DNA of 6,887 bases from an uncultured Bacteroidota bacterium (GCA_937900725.1 CALCFP010000037.1:1-6887); one strand, 5' to 3'. Numbered from the stretch's first letter, positions 1-6,607 are shown. A program made the numbers and translations. Notes: generated from the sequence alone by a model not told the origin.

Positions 1-190
1 GTCCTAGTAAAACATTGACTCCAAGTTTTGCAGACTCTTCACCGAGCGCTTTTCCTAATTCATCGCCCAATTCAACATTCCAAGAATTCGCTACAGTTGC
101 TGATGTAGGAAAACATGTTGCAGGAATAGAGTTGTTGTTTTCTCCTGCTTTATCAAGGTGCAGACGGAACATACTCCGCATACCTACAAC
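1..190 (-). pseudogene. Glycoside hydrolase family 3 (beta-glucosidase-like) fragment, N-terminus missing, runs off the left edge
   Basis: Read leftward from 190, the minus strand encodes a GH3 N-terminal-domain segment: the block SIPATCFPTSATVANSWNVE, then an ELGKALGEES stretch, then GVNVLLG at the window edge. These correspond to the GH3 'PATCFPT..A..WN.EL...G.alG.Ea...GvnvLLGP' region that follows the DGPHGLR motif. GH3 enzymes release terminal beta-linked sugars from oligosaccharides. The frame is closed by TAA at 191-193, and the only in-frame ATGs (179-181 and 170-172) lie inside what should be the domain. A GMR triplet just after the TAA may be the remains of the GLR of DGPHGLR. The roughly 60 or more residues that normally precede this, and any signal peptide, are absent and are not recovered in other frames upstream. 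I infer a 5'-truncated gene or a rearrangement joint near 190. The GH3 identity is firm; whether it is a pseudogene or a joint is less sure. Confidence 0.72.
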
Positions 191-203
191 TTATTTAATG
201 TAG

Positions 204-344
204 TTGCCAAACATATATTCTTACGATGAATATCCGTCCTCTGCATTCACCCACGCTATTGCTTTATATCGCCCAGATGGGCTGACCGGCACGCGGTTTA
301 CGGATTTTGTGGGGTTGGAACCACTTTACCTGCATTACGGCTAA
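204..344 (+). pseudogene. Possible C-terminal tail of an unknown gene
   Basis: This is an open plus-strand frame of 46 codons with no good start. It follows an in-frame TAG (201-203) and ends with TAA at 342-344, six bases before a terminator-like hairpin. It reads like protein (IYSYDEYPSSAF, then ALYRPDGLTGTRFTDF, ending LYLHYG) and is more G/C-rich than the DNA just after it. I recognise no family. A gene tail followed by its own terminator would explain the layout. A chance open frame is equally possible, so this is a weak call. Confidence 0.25.
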
Positions 345-349
345 CCGCA

Positions 350-403
350 GAGATGTGGGAAGAAAAGAAAGGTTATTGAAGAAAGGAACATTTCCCACAT
401 CTC
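350..403. terminator. Terminator-like hairpin (12-bp perfect inverted repeat)
   Basis: gagatgtgggaa (350-361) is perfectly complementary to ttcccacatctc (392-403), with a 30-base purine-rich loop between them. An A/T-rich tract (attttctatata) follows but there is no clean T run, so termination is inferred from the position just after the possible gene tail ending at 344. It could also be a remnant of a mobile-element end. Confidence 0.45.
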
Positions 404-457
404 ATTTTCTATATATATTATATATCAAAAATTTTTTTAGTTCAAATGAAATTTTAT

Positions 458-644
458 TCACATAAATTCATTATGATTGACAGCAAATTCATAAGCCCAC
501 AATTTCCTAACATCGCTATCATATGCTTCGTAGATTTGCAATAATCTTTTCTGTGTAGCAATTTTTGCTCTTGACTAATGATTGCAAAATAGCGATAAGG
601 ACAAATTCGACTTTGTCCCATATCTGTCGTATTATGTTTTGGAA
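458..644 (-). pseudogene. Possible frameshifted gene remnant
   Basis: Two overlapping minus-strand frames look like coding sequence broken by a frameshift. The upstream one (644 down to 522, stop 519-521) includes IWDKVEFVLIAILQSLVKS. The downstream one (574 down to 461, stop 458-460) includes KRLLQIYEAYDSDVRKLWAY and ends NHNEFM. Neither has a convincing start, and I cannot assign a family. The composition looks protein-like, but the fragments are short and A/T-rich DNA gives such frames by chance. The nested inverted repeats in the same bases offer a competing explanation. Confidence 0.22.
512..618. repeat. Nested inverted repeats and an adjacent hairpin
   Basis: Outer arms atcgctat (512-519) and atagcgat (589-596) are perfect complements. 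Immediately inside them on the right, arms tttgcaat (535-542) and attgcaaa (581-588) are also perfect complements. At the centre, agcaa (557-561) pairs with ttgct (565-569) around a three-base loop. Two bases beyond the outer arm, ggacaaa (599-605) pairs with tttgtcc (612-618) around six bases. Together these could fold as one branched RNA or DNA structure. The function is unknown. Confidence 0.4.
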
Positions 645-720
645 TCAGGATTAAGAGAGACTTCGATTTTTTAAGAATATTGTAATATATTGAATTACTA
701 ACAATTAAAATATTTAAATT

Positions 721-1302
721 ATGAAAAGGATTGTTTTTTTAGTTTTAGCCGTTGTGGCTCCATTCATCGCGAGTGCGCAGACAATAACTGCACAAAAAGC
801 AACTCCCGAAGATTATGACAATATGTTGCAACAATTTGGCTTTGAGTGCTATCCGTTTACGATTCCCGACAAATGTAAAGAGGCTACATTTATAGTCAAG
901 GAGTTCGAAAATCAAAAGGAGGTGGATTCATTGTTTTTTCCATATATCTTTGATGTTGAAACAACGCATATGGCTGTCAATTTTGGACTTATGCAGGGCG
1001 ACAGCCTTCGCCAATGTGGCATACAGTGGGACGCAGGTTGGACTTTTAACCTAAAGCACAAATTTGTAATCACCGATGATATTTTTATTCCAAACCCACA
1101 TACGTTTTATTGGGCTTTCCCACGTGAAGGCAATTTCAAGTTTAAGAAGGGAGAATTCATCCCGCTTGTGATTTACGGTTCGGCATACCAATTGACCGAC
1201 AAAAATTCAGGCGGGCATTATTACAAGGCTTGCGGAGATTATGACGAATTGGTCAAGATGTCGCCACACTATTACTTGATAGGAATCAAGATTCTTAAAT
1301 AA
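721..1302 (+). CDS. Secreted protein of unknown function (193 aa)
   Basis: The product starts with a classical signal peptide: MKR, a hydrophobic core at residues 4-16, and ASA before Q20, giving likely cleavage at A19/Q20. There is no lipobox, so the mature ~174-residue protein should be soluble in the periplasm or beyond. It is rich in aromatic residues and contains four cysteines, two of them close together (C43, C52) and two near CGIQW and ACGDYD. This allows disulfides but does not prove them. No catalytic motif is visible. The layout, with a short secreted protein opening on a TPEDYDNML-type segment, reminds me of small Bacteroidales secreted DUF families such as DUF5041, but that is from memory and unverified. 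The ATG at 721 is the obvious start, since the signal peptide begins there. The gene is monocistronic: nothing lies close upstream and a strong terminator follows 25 bases after the stop. It is therefore not part of the B12 operon. Confidence 0.85.
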   Translation: MKRIVFLVLAVVAPFIASAQTITAQKATPEDYDNMLQQFGFECYPFTIPDKCKEATFIVKEFENQKEVDSLFFPYIFDVETTHMAVNFGLMQGDSLRQCGIQWDAGWTFNLKHKFVITDDIFIPNPHTFYWAFPREGNFKFKKGEFIPLVIYGSAYQLTDKNSGGHYYKACGDYDELVKMSPHYYLIGIKILK

Positions 1303-1327
1303 TAGTTGATACTCAAAAAGTTATTGC

Positions 1328-1367
1328 AAAAGCGCGTTCAACATAAATGTTGGATGCGCTTTTTTTT
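1328..1367 (+). terminator. Strong Rho-independent terminator
   Basis: A 16-bp stem (1328-1343 with 1348-1363, including two G-T wobbles) has a four-base taaa loop. It opens with aaaagcgc and closes with gcgctttt, and runs into an eight-T tract (1360-1367). It ends the gene for the 193-aa secreted protein and separates it from the riboswitch promoter only about 10 bases later. The A run on its left side means it could also work on the opposite strand. Confidence 0.93.
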
Positions 1368-1377
1368 GTCGTCAAAC

Positions 1378-1407
1378 TTCGGCTTTAAGACAAAAAATGT
1401 ATTTTTG
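1378..1407 (+). promoter_or_regulatory. Bacteroidota-type promoter for the B12 operon
   Basis: tatttttg at 1400-1407 matches the Bacteroidota -7 consensus TAnnTTTG exactly. About 18 bases upstream, ttcg (1378-1381) is a near match to the -33 element (TTTG/TTG). Transcription would begin a few bases downstream, near 1409-1414, which is where the 5' strand of riboswitch helix P1 begins. The exact start site is inferred. Confidence 0.7.
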
Positions 1408-1408
1408 C

Positions 1409-1583
1409 CACGTCTTGTTGCCGTGTGCAATCCTGCATTCGGCATTAAAAGGGAATTTGGTGCAAGTCCAAAACTATCCCGTAGCCGTGAGTTCCGTTTA
1501 CGGCGACTCAAATCTCTAGCCACTGTCTGTTTTGACGGGAAGGCGAGTCGTCCAGGAGCGAGTCGGAAGACCTGCAAGGCGTG
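1409..1583 (+). promoter_or_regulatory. Cobalamin (adenosylcobalamin-class) riboswitch
   Basis: The hallmark core is present: gggaa (1451-1455), ttggtgcaagtccaa (1457-1471), tccc and then the gtagccgtga segment (1477-1490). The 3' B12 box agtcggaagacctgc lies at 1561-1575. Helix P1 closes the aptamer as cacgtcttg (1409-1417) with caaggcgtg (1575-1583). P4 forms from tttgg (1456-1460) and ccaaa (1468-1472), and P5 from gccgt (1484-1488) and acggc (1500-1504) with loop gagttccgttt. These riboswitches bind cobalamin and turn down B12 uptake or synthesis genes. The position directly upstream of a btuB-type receptor fits that role. The lack of a terminator between 1584 and the btuB start suggests control of translation rather than transcription. 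Confidence 0.95.
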
Positions 1584-1586
1584 TCG

Positions 1587-1615
1587 CTGAATAGTCTCGA
1601 GGAAGACGATGTCAG
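1587..1615 (+). promoter_or_regulatory. Possible expression-platform hairpin of the riboswitch
   Basis: ctga (1587-1590) can pair with tcag (1612-1615), and gtct (1594-1597) with agac (1604-1607), giving a small interrupted hairpin just upstream of the btuB start. Its apical side carries ggaa (1601-1604), complementary to ttcc (1492-1495) in the P5 loop. That is the kind of L5-L13 kissing contact known in this riboswitch class. The helices are short and no T run follows, so any control would be at ribosome access. This is inferred from pairing alone. Confidence 0.35.
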
Positions 1616-1636
1616 TCAGTTTTGAAAAATGTAAGA

Positions 1637-3610
1637 ATGAGGTTGAATTTGAAACACGCCATTTTGGTGGTGTGCTTGTCGTGTTCGTGTGGCTTGTCCG
1701 CACAGACCGATACTGTCACACACAGCCGTAGCGTTGCCGACGTCAATGTTGAGGCAAGGCGCGCGCGCGTGTCGTCTATGCCTGTCCAGACTATCGACGG
1801 CCGTCAGTTGCAACGGCAGGGCATACGCTCGCTTGCCGATGCCGTGCGCCGTTTCAACGGCACCAACGTAAAGGACTATGGTGGCATTGGCGGGCTCAAG
1901 ACCGTGTCGGTAAGGAGTGTCGGGGCATCGCACACTGCCGTCTGCTACGACGGCGTGGTGTTGAGCAACTGCCAGGCTGGCCCTATCGATATTGGCCGTT
2001 TCAACTTGAACAACGTAGGCTCGCTGTCGCTCTCGATAGGCCAGGACGATGCGCTTTTGCAACCTGCAAGGGCATTCTCGTCGGTTGCCGTTTTGTCGGT
2101 CAATTCGGTTCAGCCAACCTTTGAAAGCAATCGTCGCACGCAGATAAAGTGCATCTTGCAAGGCGGTTCGTTCGGCTATTTCGATGCCGATGTCAACGGG
2201 GCCTGCAAGTTGGGCCGATGCACGTCGTTGTCGGGCAATGCCGAAATGATGCGTGCCAATGGCGAGTACGCTTTCACGCTTGTCAATGGCCGTTCCACAA
2301 CCCGTGAGCGCCGTATCAACACCGATGTGTCTTCGGTTCAGGGCGAAATCAATCTTTTCCGTGCCGACAGTTGTAGCCGTTTGCACGCAAAGGCCTATGC
2401 GTTCTATTCCGAACGTGGCCTGCCAGGTGCGGTTATCTATTACAATCCTGTTGCAAATGAGCGACTTTGGGACAAAAACCTATTTCTTCAGGCCGATTAT
2501 CGGCGAGTTGTTTCAAGCGTTTTGAGTTGCCGTTTTCAAGGCAAGTACAACTATTCGTGGAACAAGTACGAAGATGTCAATGTCAAGTACGCGAGCGGTC
2601 GCCAGACCGACCTGAACACTCAAAACGAAGGCTATATGTCGGTTTCCGCGCTTTGCGAGCCGTTGCATTGGCTGGCTATGTCGTTGGCTGGCGACGTGGC
2701 CTGCAACACGCTTTCCAGCAATATGGACAACAATCCGCAACCGCGACGCACCACATTGGTGTCGGCTTTCAATGCAAGATGTTCGTGGTCAATGCTTTCG
2801 GCAACGGCAACGCTTGTCGCCACGCACATTGCCGAAAAGGTGGAGTCGGGGGCCAAACCTGACGACAGAAACAGGCTGTCGCCCACATTCGCACTCAATT
2901 TCAGGCTTGCGCCAAATGTCGGAATCCGTGCTATGTACAAGTCAACTTACAGGGTGCCAACCTTCAACGAATTGTATTACACCACAATAGGCAACACATA
3001 TCTGCGTCCCGAATTGGCAGATGAGTTTAATGTTGGCGTGACTTATTTGTTGAATATCAATAATATAAATATCGAATTTATGGCTGATGCCTTCCGCAAC
3101 TATGTCAATGACAAGATTGTGGCCGTGCCAACCACTTACGTTTGGAAGATGCACAATTGCGGAAAGGTTGAGGTGACTGGCGCCGATGTCTCGCTAAAGG
3201 CGCAAATTGCTGTCAATGAAAAGATAAGCGTAGATGTGAATGGCGGATATTCTTACCAGAAAGCCATTGATGTGACCGACGCCAACGATGTCTTTTATGG
3301 CGACCAGATACCTTACACGCCATTGCACAGTGGCAATTGGCAGATGTCTGTTGATGTGTCGTGGCTCTCGTTTGGCTACACGGCGATAGCGTCGGGCAAG
3401 CGTTACTATATGAAGCAGAATTTGCCCGCAAACGCTGTCCCTGCCTACGTTGAGCACACCGCCTCGCTGACGGGCAGGTTCCGTGTTGGCGGGTGCAGTC
3501 TGGCACTCAAGTTTGATGCCGTCAACTTCACCGACAAGCAGTACGAGGTTATTCGCTTTTATCCGATGCCTGGTCGTTCCTGGCGATTGTCTTTGATGTT
3601 AAGTGTTTAA
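1637..3610 (+). CDS. btuB: BtuB-type TonB-dependent outer-membrane cobalamin receptor
   Basis: This is an outer-membrane gated barrel that imports B12 using TonB energy. From the ATG at 1637 the product has 657 residues, the usual size for BtuB-like receptors. It starts with a signal peptide ending GLSA before Q23. The plug domain (roughly residues 30-150) shows LADAVRRFNG (66-75), YGGIGG (81-86), SVRS (91-94) and a YDGV turn, all typical of TonB-receptor plugs. The rest is alternating beta-strand sequence. It includes the family's RVPTFNELYY-type and YLRPELADEFNVG barrel motifs and ends with an aromatic/hydrophobic terminal strand (WRLSLMLSV). A TTG at 1622 would add five residues, but the ATG gives a cleaner signal peptide and follows the riboswitch at better spacing. 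It is the first gene of the riboswitch-controlled operon and btuG follows after 27 bases. Substrate specificity for corrinoids is inferred from the riboswitch and neighbours. Confidence 0.93.
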   Translation: MRLNLKHAILVVCLSCSCGLSAQTDTVTHSRSVADVNVEARRARVSSMPVQTIDGRQLQRQGIRSLADAVRRFNGTNVKDYGGIGGLKTVSVRSVGASHTAVCYDGVVLSNCQAGPIDIGRFNLNNVGSLSLSIGQDDALLQPARAFSSVAVLSVNSVQPTFESNRRTQIKCILQGGSFGYFDADVNGACKLGRCTSLSGNAEMMRANGEYAFTLVNGRSTTRERRINTDVSSVQGEINLFRADSCSRLHAKAYAFYSERGLPGAVIYYNPVANERLWDKNLFLQADYRRVVSSVLSCRFQGKYNYSWNKYEDVNVKYASGRQTDLNTQNEGYMSVSALCEPLHWLAMSLAGDVACNTLSSNMDNNPQPRRTTLVSAFNARCSWSMLSATATLVATHIAEKVESGAKPDDRNRLSPTFALNFRLAPNVGIRAMYKSTYRVPTFNELYYTTIGNTYLRPELADEFNVGVTYLLNINNINIEFMADAFRNYVNDKIVAVPTTYVWKMHNCGKVEVTGADVSLKAQIAVNEKISVDVNGGYSYQKAIDVTDANDVFYGDQIPYTPLHSGNWQMSVDVSWLSFGYTAIASGKRYYMKQNLPANAVPAYVEHTASLTGRFRVGGCSLALKFDAVNFTDKQYEVIRFYPMPGRSWRLSLMLSV

Positions 3611-3637
3611 TGTTTAATAATTTTAATAGTTTTTCTT

Positions 3638-4744
3638 ATGAAAAGGAATTTTTTACGTTTTTTGAGTTTTGCAACAGGTGTAGTTATGGTTGCAACAGTG
3701 TTTACTGCTTGCGATAATGATGATGATTCAAGTCAATGGAACGATGCTGGTTCCATAGTCGATTTGCCGTCGGAACGGGTGTTTATCCTTAACGAGGGCA
3801 GTTATCAGATGAACAATTCAGGCATTGATTTTTATGCGCCAAATGCCGATGCAAGTGATAAGGACTACAATTTTGTTGGTGATATTTATAGCGTTCAAAA
3901 TGGCAAGTCGTTGGGAGATACTGGTCAGGATATGATTGAATATGAAGGTAATATATACGTTTCTGTTTTCGGTTCCAGCCTTTTGCTGAAACTTAATTCG
4001 GCAGGCGTAGAGGAAGCGCGTCTGGCATTTTCTGAAACCGACGGTCAGCCTCGATATATGCAGGCCGTCAACGGTAAAATCTACGTCACTCTTTACAGTG
4101 GAAAGGTTGCGCGCATCGATGCAACGACGCTTGCCATTGAGGATTATGTTTCAGTTGGCTTGAATCCCGAACATATCGCATATAATAATGATTGCCTGTA
4201 TGTTGCAAATAGCGGTTGGGGTGCCGACAGCACTTTGTCAGTCATCAATGTCAACGATTTCAAGGTTGAAAAGACCGTTAATGTCGCTGTAAATCCTTGT
4301 CAAGTTTTAGTATCTGACAATCAAGTATTTGTAATGTCTTACGGCGCATATTACGATTATCCAGTCCAGTCAGTCGATATTGAAAAGGGCACCAGCACAA
4401 CTATTGCAAATGCCTCTTTTATGGCTGAAAACAATGGCGTTTTGTATCTTGTGAACAGCGTAACTGATTGGGTTTCAAATGTTACATCCAACGCATTTTT
4501 TACTTACGATGTTGCTTCAGGCAAGTTGGACAGCGTTTCGTTCCTTGACGATGAAACTACCGCATTGCTTTCATCTGCTGGCATTTATATGGTAGAAATA
4601 AACCCCGTAAATGGCGATTTCTACATTGGCGTGTCTGATTATGTCACTAACGGAACTGTCTATCGCGTCAACAAGGACGGCAAACTTATTGATACAATAC
4701 ATTGCGGTGGCATTTCGCCAAACAATGTCGTTTTTTTGAATTGA
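3638..4744 (+). CDS. btuG: BtuG-type surface cobalamin-binding beta-propeller lipoprotein
   Basis: The 368-aa product has a lipoprotein signal with lipobox FTAC (C25), followed by DNDDDSS. Acidic residues right after the cysteine are typical of the Bacteroidota surface-export signal, so it should face outward. The mature part is a series of about 40-50-residue repeats of YncE/DUF5074 beta-propeller type: VFILNEGSY near residue 49, then GNIYVSVFG, GKIYVTLYSGKVARID, DCLYVANSGWG, NQVFVMSYG and GDFYIGVSDY, ending in a PNNVVFLN blade closure. In Bacteroides, BtuG proteins of this fold sit on BtuB and capture B12 with extreme affinity. The btuB-btuG order, spacing and riboswitch support the same role here. 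The gene is visibly richer in A/T than btuB. Other YncE-type propellers bind other ligands, so B12 binding rests on context. Confidence 0.85.
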   Translation: MKRNFLRFLSFATGVVMVATVFTACDNDDDSSQWNDAGSIVDLPSERVFILNEGSYQMNNSGIDFYAPNADASDKDYNFVGDIYSVQNGKSLGDTGQDMIEYEGNIYVSVFGSSLLLKLNSAGVEEARLAFSETDGQPRYMQAVNGKIYVTLYSGKVARIDATTLAIEDYVSVGLNPEHIAYNNDCLYVANSGWGADSTLSVINVNDFKVEKTVNVAVNPCQVLVSDNQVFVMSYGAYYDYPVQSVDIEKGTSTTIANASFMAENNGVLYLVNSVTDWVSNVTSNAFFTYDVASGKLDSVSFLDDETTALLSSAGIYMVEINPVNGDFYIGVSDYVTNGTVYRVNKDGKLIDTIHCGGISPNNVVFLN

Positions 4745-4753
4745 AAATATTGA

Positions 4754-5884
4754 ATGAAGGTTTTTAAGTTATTTGTTATCAGTTTGTTGTCAATTATTGG
4801 CATTGCTTCGTGCAACAGTACGGGCAATGCCATTGTTGACGGCTCACATATTGCTTTTAAGTATGCCACCGATTTGACTGTCAATGTTTTGGATAGTTGT
4901 ATTGTTGCCAATGTCCGCAACCCGTGGGACACTTCGCTGATGCTTCACACTTACGTCATTGTGCCTGCCGATTCGGTTTTGCCTTCGTCATTGCCGTCGG
5001 GCACGCTCATTCGCACGCCGTTGCGCAATGCGTTGGTATTCACGTCAGTGCACACAGGATTGATTTCATCTTTGGGTGCTTTGGACCAGATTGGTGGCGT
5101 CTGCGATGCTCAATATCTTCAACAACCGTCTGTCGTTCAGCGTATTGCCGACGGACGGATAGTTGATGCAGGCAATGCTATGAATCCCGACATTGAGCAA
5201 ATCATCAATCTTCAGCCCGATGCCGTTTTTCTGTCGCCGTTTGAGAATGCAGGCGGGTATGGAATGGTTGGTAAACTGAATGTGCCTATAGTCGAATGTG
5301 CTGATTATATGGAAGTTTCGCCATTGGCTTGGGCCGAGGGGATGCGTTTCTACGGGCTTCTGTTTGGCCGTTTGGCTACCGCCGACAGCCTTTTCTCAGT
5401 TGTCGAGCGCAACTACTGTCAATTGCGCGATTCTGCATTGCAGACAGTCGAGCGTCCGCTTTTGCTCGCCGAACTCAAGTCGGGTTCTGCGTGGTATGTG
5501 TCCAGCGCAAACAGCACCACAGGCCGTTTCTACATCGATGCGGGAACCAATTACGCCTTTGCCAGCCAAAAGAGGGCAGGAGCGGTCCCGTTGTCGCCCG
5601 AATCGGTCCTCGAAACCGCTCACAATGCCGACATTTGGCTCTTTAAGTACAATCAGTCAGTCGATTACACATACTCACAACTTGCAGGCGAGTGCGATTT
5701 GTATCCGCATTTCAAGGCCTTTCAAAACAAGGCAGTCTATGGTTGCAATACCGCCTATGTACCTTATTATGATGAAGTTCCGTTCCGCCCTGATTTGCTT
5801 TTGCGTGATTTGGTCAAGATAGCGCATCCCAATTTGTTGCCAAATTATCACTTGCGCTACTATTCACCATTGAAGCAGGATTGA
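4754..5884 (+). CDS. btuF: BtuF-like cobalamin ABC-transporter substrate-binding lipoprotein
   Basis: The 376-aa product has signal and lipobox IASC (C20), so it is predicted to be anchored in the periplasm. After an N-terminal strand region (NPWDTSLMLHTY near residues 57-68), the two-lobed binding protein begins at RTPLRNALVFTSVHTGLISS, where many relatives read 'RIVSLAPS..E'. The following motifs are GALDQIGGVCD, MNPDIEQIINLQPDAVFLSP, VPIVECADY, the RFYIDAGTNYAFA segment, and a C-terminal PFRPDLLLRDLVKI helix. This is the long Bacteroidota version of the BtuF/FecB-like (Peripla_BP_2) family, which hands cobalamin or another metal chelate to BtuCD. It starts 9 bases after btuG, and the permease gene starts 3 bases after its stop, so the genes are almost certainly co-transcribed. 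The substrate is inferred from the operon; iron-chelate binding would be the alternative without that context. Confidence 0.9.
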   Translation: MKVFKLFVISLLSIIGIASCNSTGNAIVDGSHIAFKYATDLTVNVLDSCIVANVRNPWDTSLMLHTYVIVPADSVLPSSLPSGTLIRTPLRNALVFTSVHTGLISSLGALDQIGGVCDAQYLQQPSVVQRIADGRIVDAGNAMNPDIEQIINLQPDAVFLSPFENAGGYGMVGKLNVPIVECADYMEVSPLAWAEGMRFYGLLFGRLATADSLFSVVERNYCQLRDSALQTVERPLLLAELKSGSAWYVSSANSTTGRFYIDAGTNYAFASQKRAGAVPLSPESVLETAHNADIWLFKYNQSVDYTYSQLAGECDLYPHFKAFQNKAVYGCNTAYVPYYDEVPFRPDLLLRDLVKIAHPNLLPNYHLRYYSPLKQD

Positions 5885-5887
5885 GTT

Positions 5888-6607
5888 ATGCGTCGTATCT
5901 ACATCATATTGATAATATTGCTGATAGCATCCATTTCGGCAAATTTGGCCTATGGCTCTGTCGCCATACCTGTTGCCGACGTGTTCCGCATTTTGGCAGG
6001 ATTGGGCTCCGATAATCAGGTTTGGCAGGTAATCGTTGTGCAGACGCGTGTCCCGCAATGCGTGACGGCGTTGCTGTGTGGAATGGCCCTTTCCGTGGCG
6101 GGCCTTATGTTGCAGACCGTTTTCAGCAATCCGCTTGCAGGCCCGTCCATATTGGGCATCACAACGGGCTCGAGCCTTGGCGTTGCCGTGGTCACGCTAC
6201 TTTGTGGCGGTGTTGTTGCCGAAACGCTTGTCGGTTGGACGGCGACCATTGTCGGGGCGCTTGTCGGCGCATTTGCGGTAATGCTCGCCATTCTTGCGCT
6301 CTCGTCGGTTATCCGTAGCAACGTGATGCTTTTGGTGGCAGGTATGATGATAGGCTACTTGGCATCGTCAGCCATATCGATGCTCAATTTCTTCGCTACT
6401 GCCGAAGGCGTCCATTCGTTCACCATTTGGGGCTTGGGCAGTTTCTCGGGAGTGTCGCTGTCGCAATTGCCGTTTTTTGCCGTGACGGTTTTGATCGGCC
6501 TTTTCATATCTATTTTGCTGATTAAGCCATTGAACGCCCTTTTGCTTGGACCTAATTATGCCGAAAGTCTTGGCATCGGCATTCGCCGAACCCGTTTCCT
6601 GTTGTGA
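5888..6607 (+). pseudogene. btuC: BtuC-like ABC permease, 3'-truncated (TM7-TM10 missing)
   Basis: The 239 visible residues match the FecCD/BtuC permease family from a normal N-terminus onward. There is a first membrane segment (residues 4-24), then TRVPQCVTALLCGMALSVAG near 55-74, and the diagnostic QTVFSNPLAGPSILGITTGS. Further hydrophobic segments follow, then IWGLGSFSG, and finally LLLGPNYAESLGIGIRRTRFLL. That last stretch is the cytoplasmic loop between TM6 and TM7, which carries the helices contacting the ATPase. A family member is about 320-345 residues long and would continue through a 'GPIGFIGLxxPHxxR' motif. Here a TGA at 6605-6607 follows at once and the motif is not found in any frame downstream. 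About 85-105 residues are therefore missing, and the protein is unlikely to form a working channel. No ATPase gene is present in the window. Confidence 0.9.

Larger units (their letters stand above)
404..720. other. A/T-rich intergenic region upstream of the secreted-protein gene
   Basis: There are 317 bases without an intact gene. The region holds nested inverted repeats (512-596), a separate small hairpin (599-605 with 612-618) and two short minus-strand frames that may be gene debris. The promoter for the gene at 721 should lie here. Only imperfect matches to the Bacteroidota -7 element TAnnTTTG are present: tatgttttg near 634-642 has one extra base, and tatattga lies near 686-693. The 20 bases before the ATG are almost pure A/T and have no Shine-Dalgarno sequence, as is usual in this phylum. 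Confidence 0.5.

Noticed and set aside
15..203. Plus-strand open frame of 62 codons
   Set aside because: The opposite strand carries a clear GH3 signature, so this is its antisense shadow.
270..345. Possible tRNA, suggested by the locally G/C-rich stretch
   Set aside because: No cloverleaf with acceptor and T-arm consensus (GGTTCRANYCC) could be formed.
1306..1590. Plus-strand open frame of 94 codons between the secreted protein and btuB
   Set aside because: It spans the intrinsic terminator, the promoter and the whole cobalamin riboswitch; these bases are explained by structured RNA.
1622..1636. TTG at 1622 as the btuB start
   Set aside because: The ATG at 1637 gives a standard signal peptide and a common start codon; the five extra residues add nothing recognisable.
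1338..1703. Minus-strand open frame of 121 codons
   Set aside because: It is antisense to the riboswitch and the start of btuB, with no protein signature.
1616..2386. Long minus-strand open frame (about 256 codons) opposite btuB
   Set aside because: It lies wholly opposite a well-supported TonB receptor gene, has no recognisable domain, and is rich in Arg, Ala and His as expected for the antisense of G/C-rich coding sequence.
5298..5822. Plus-strand open frame of 174 codons inside btuF
   Set aside because: It is an out-of-frame shadow of btuF, which has continuous family motifs throughout.
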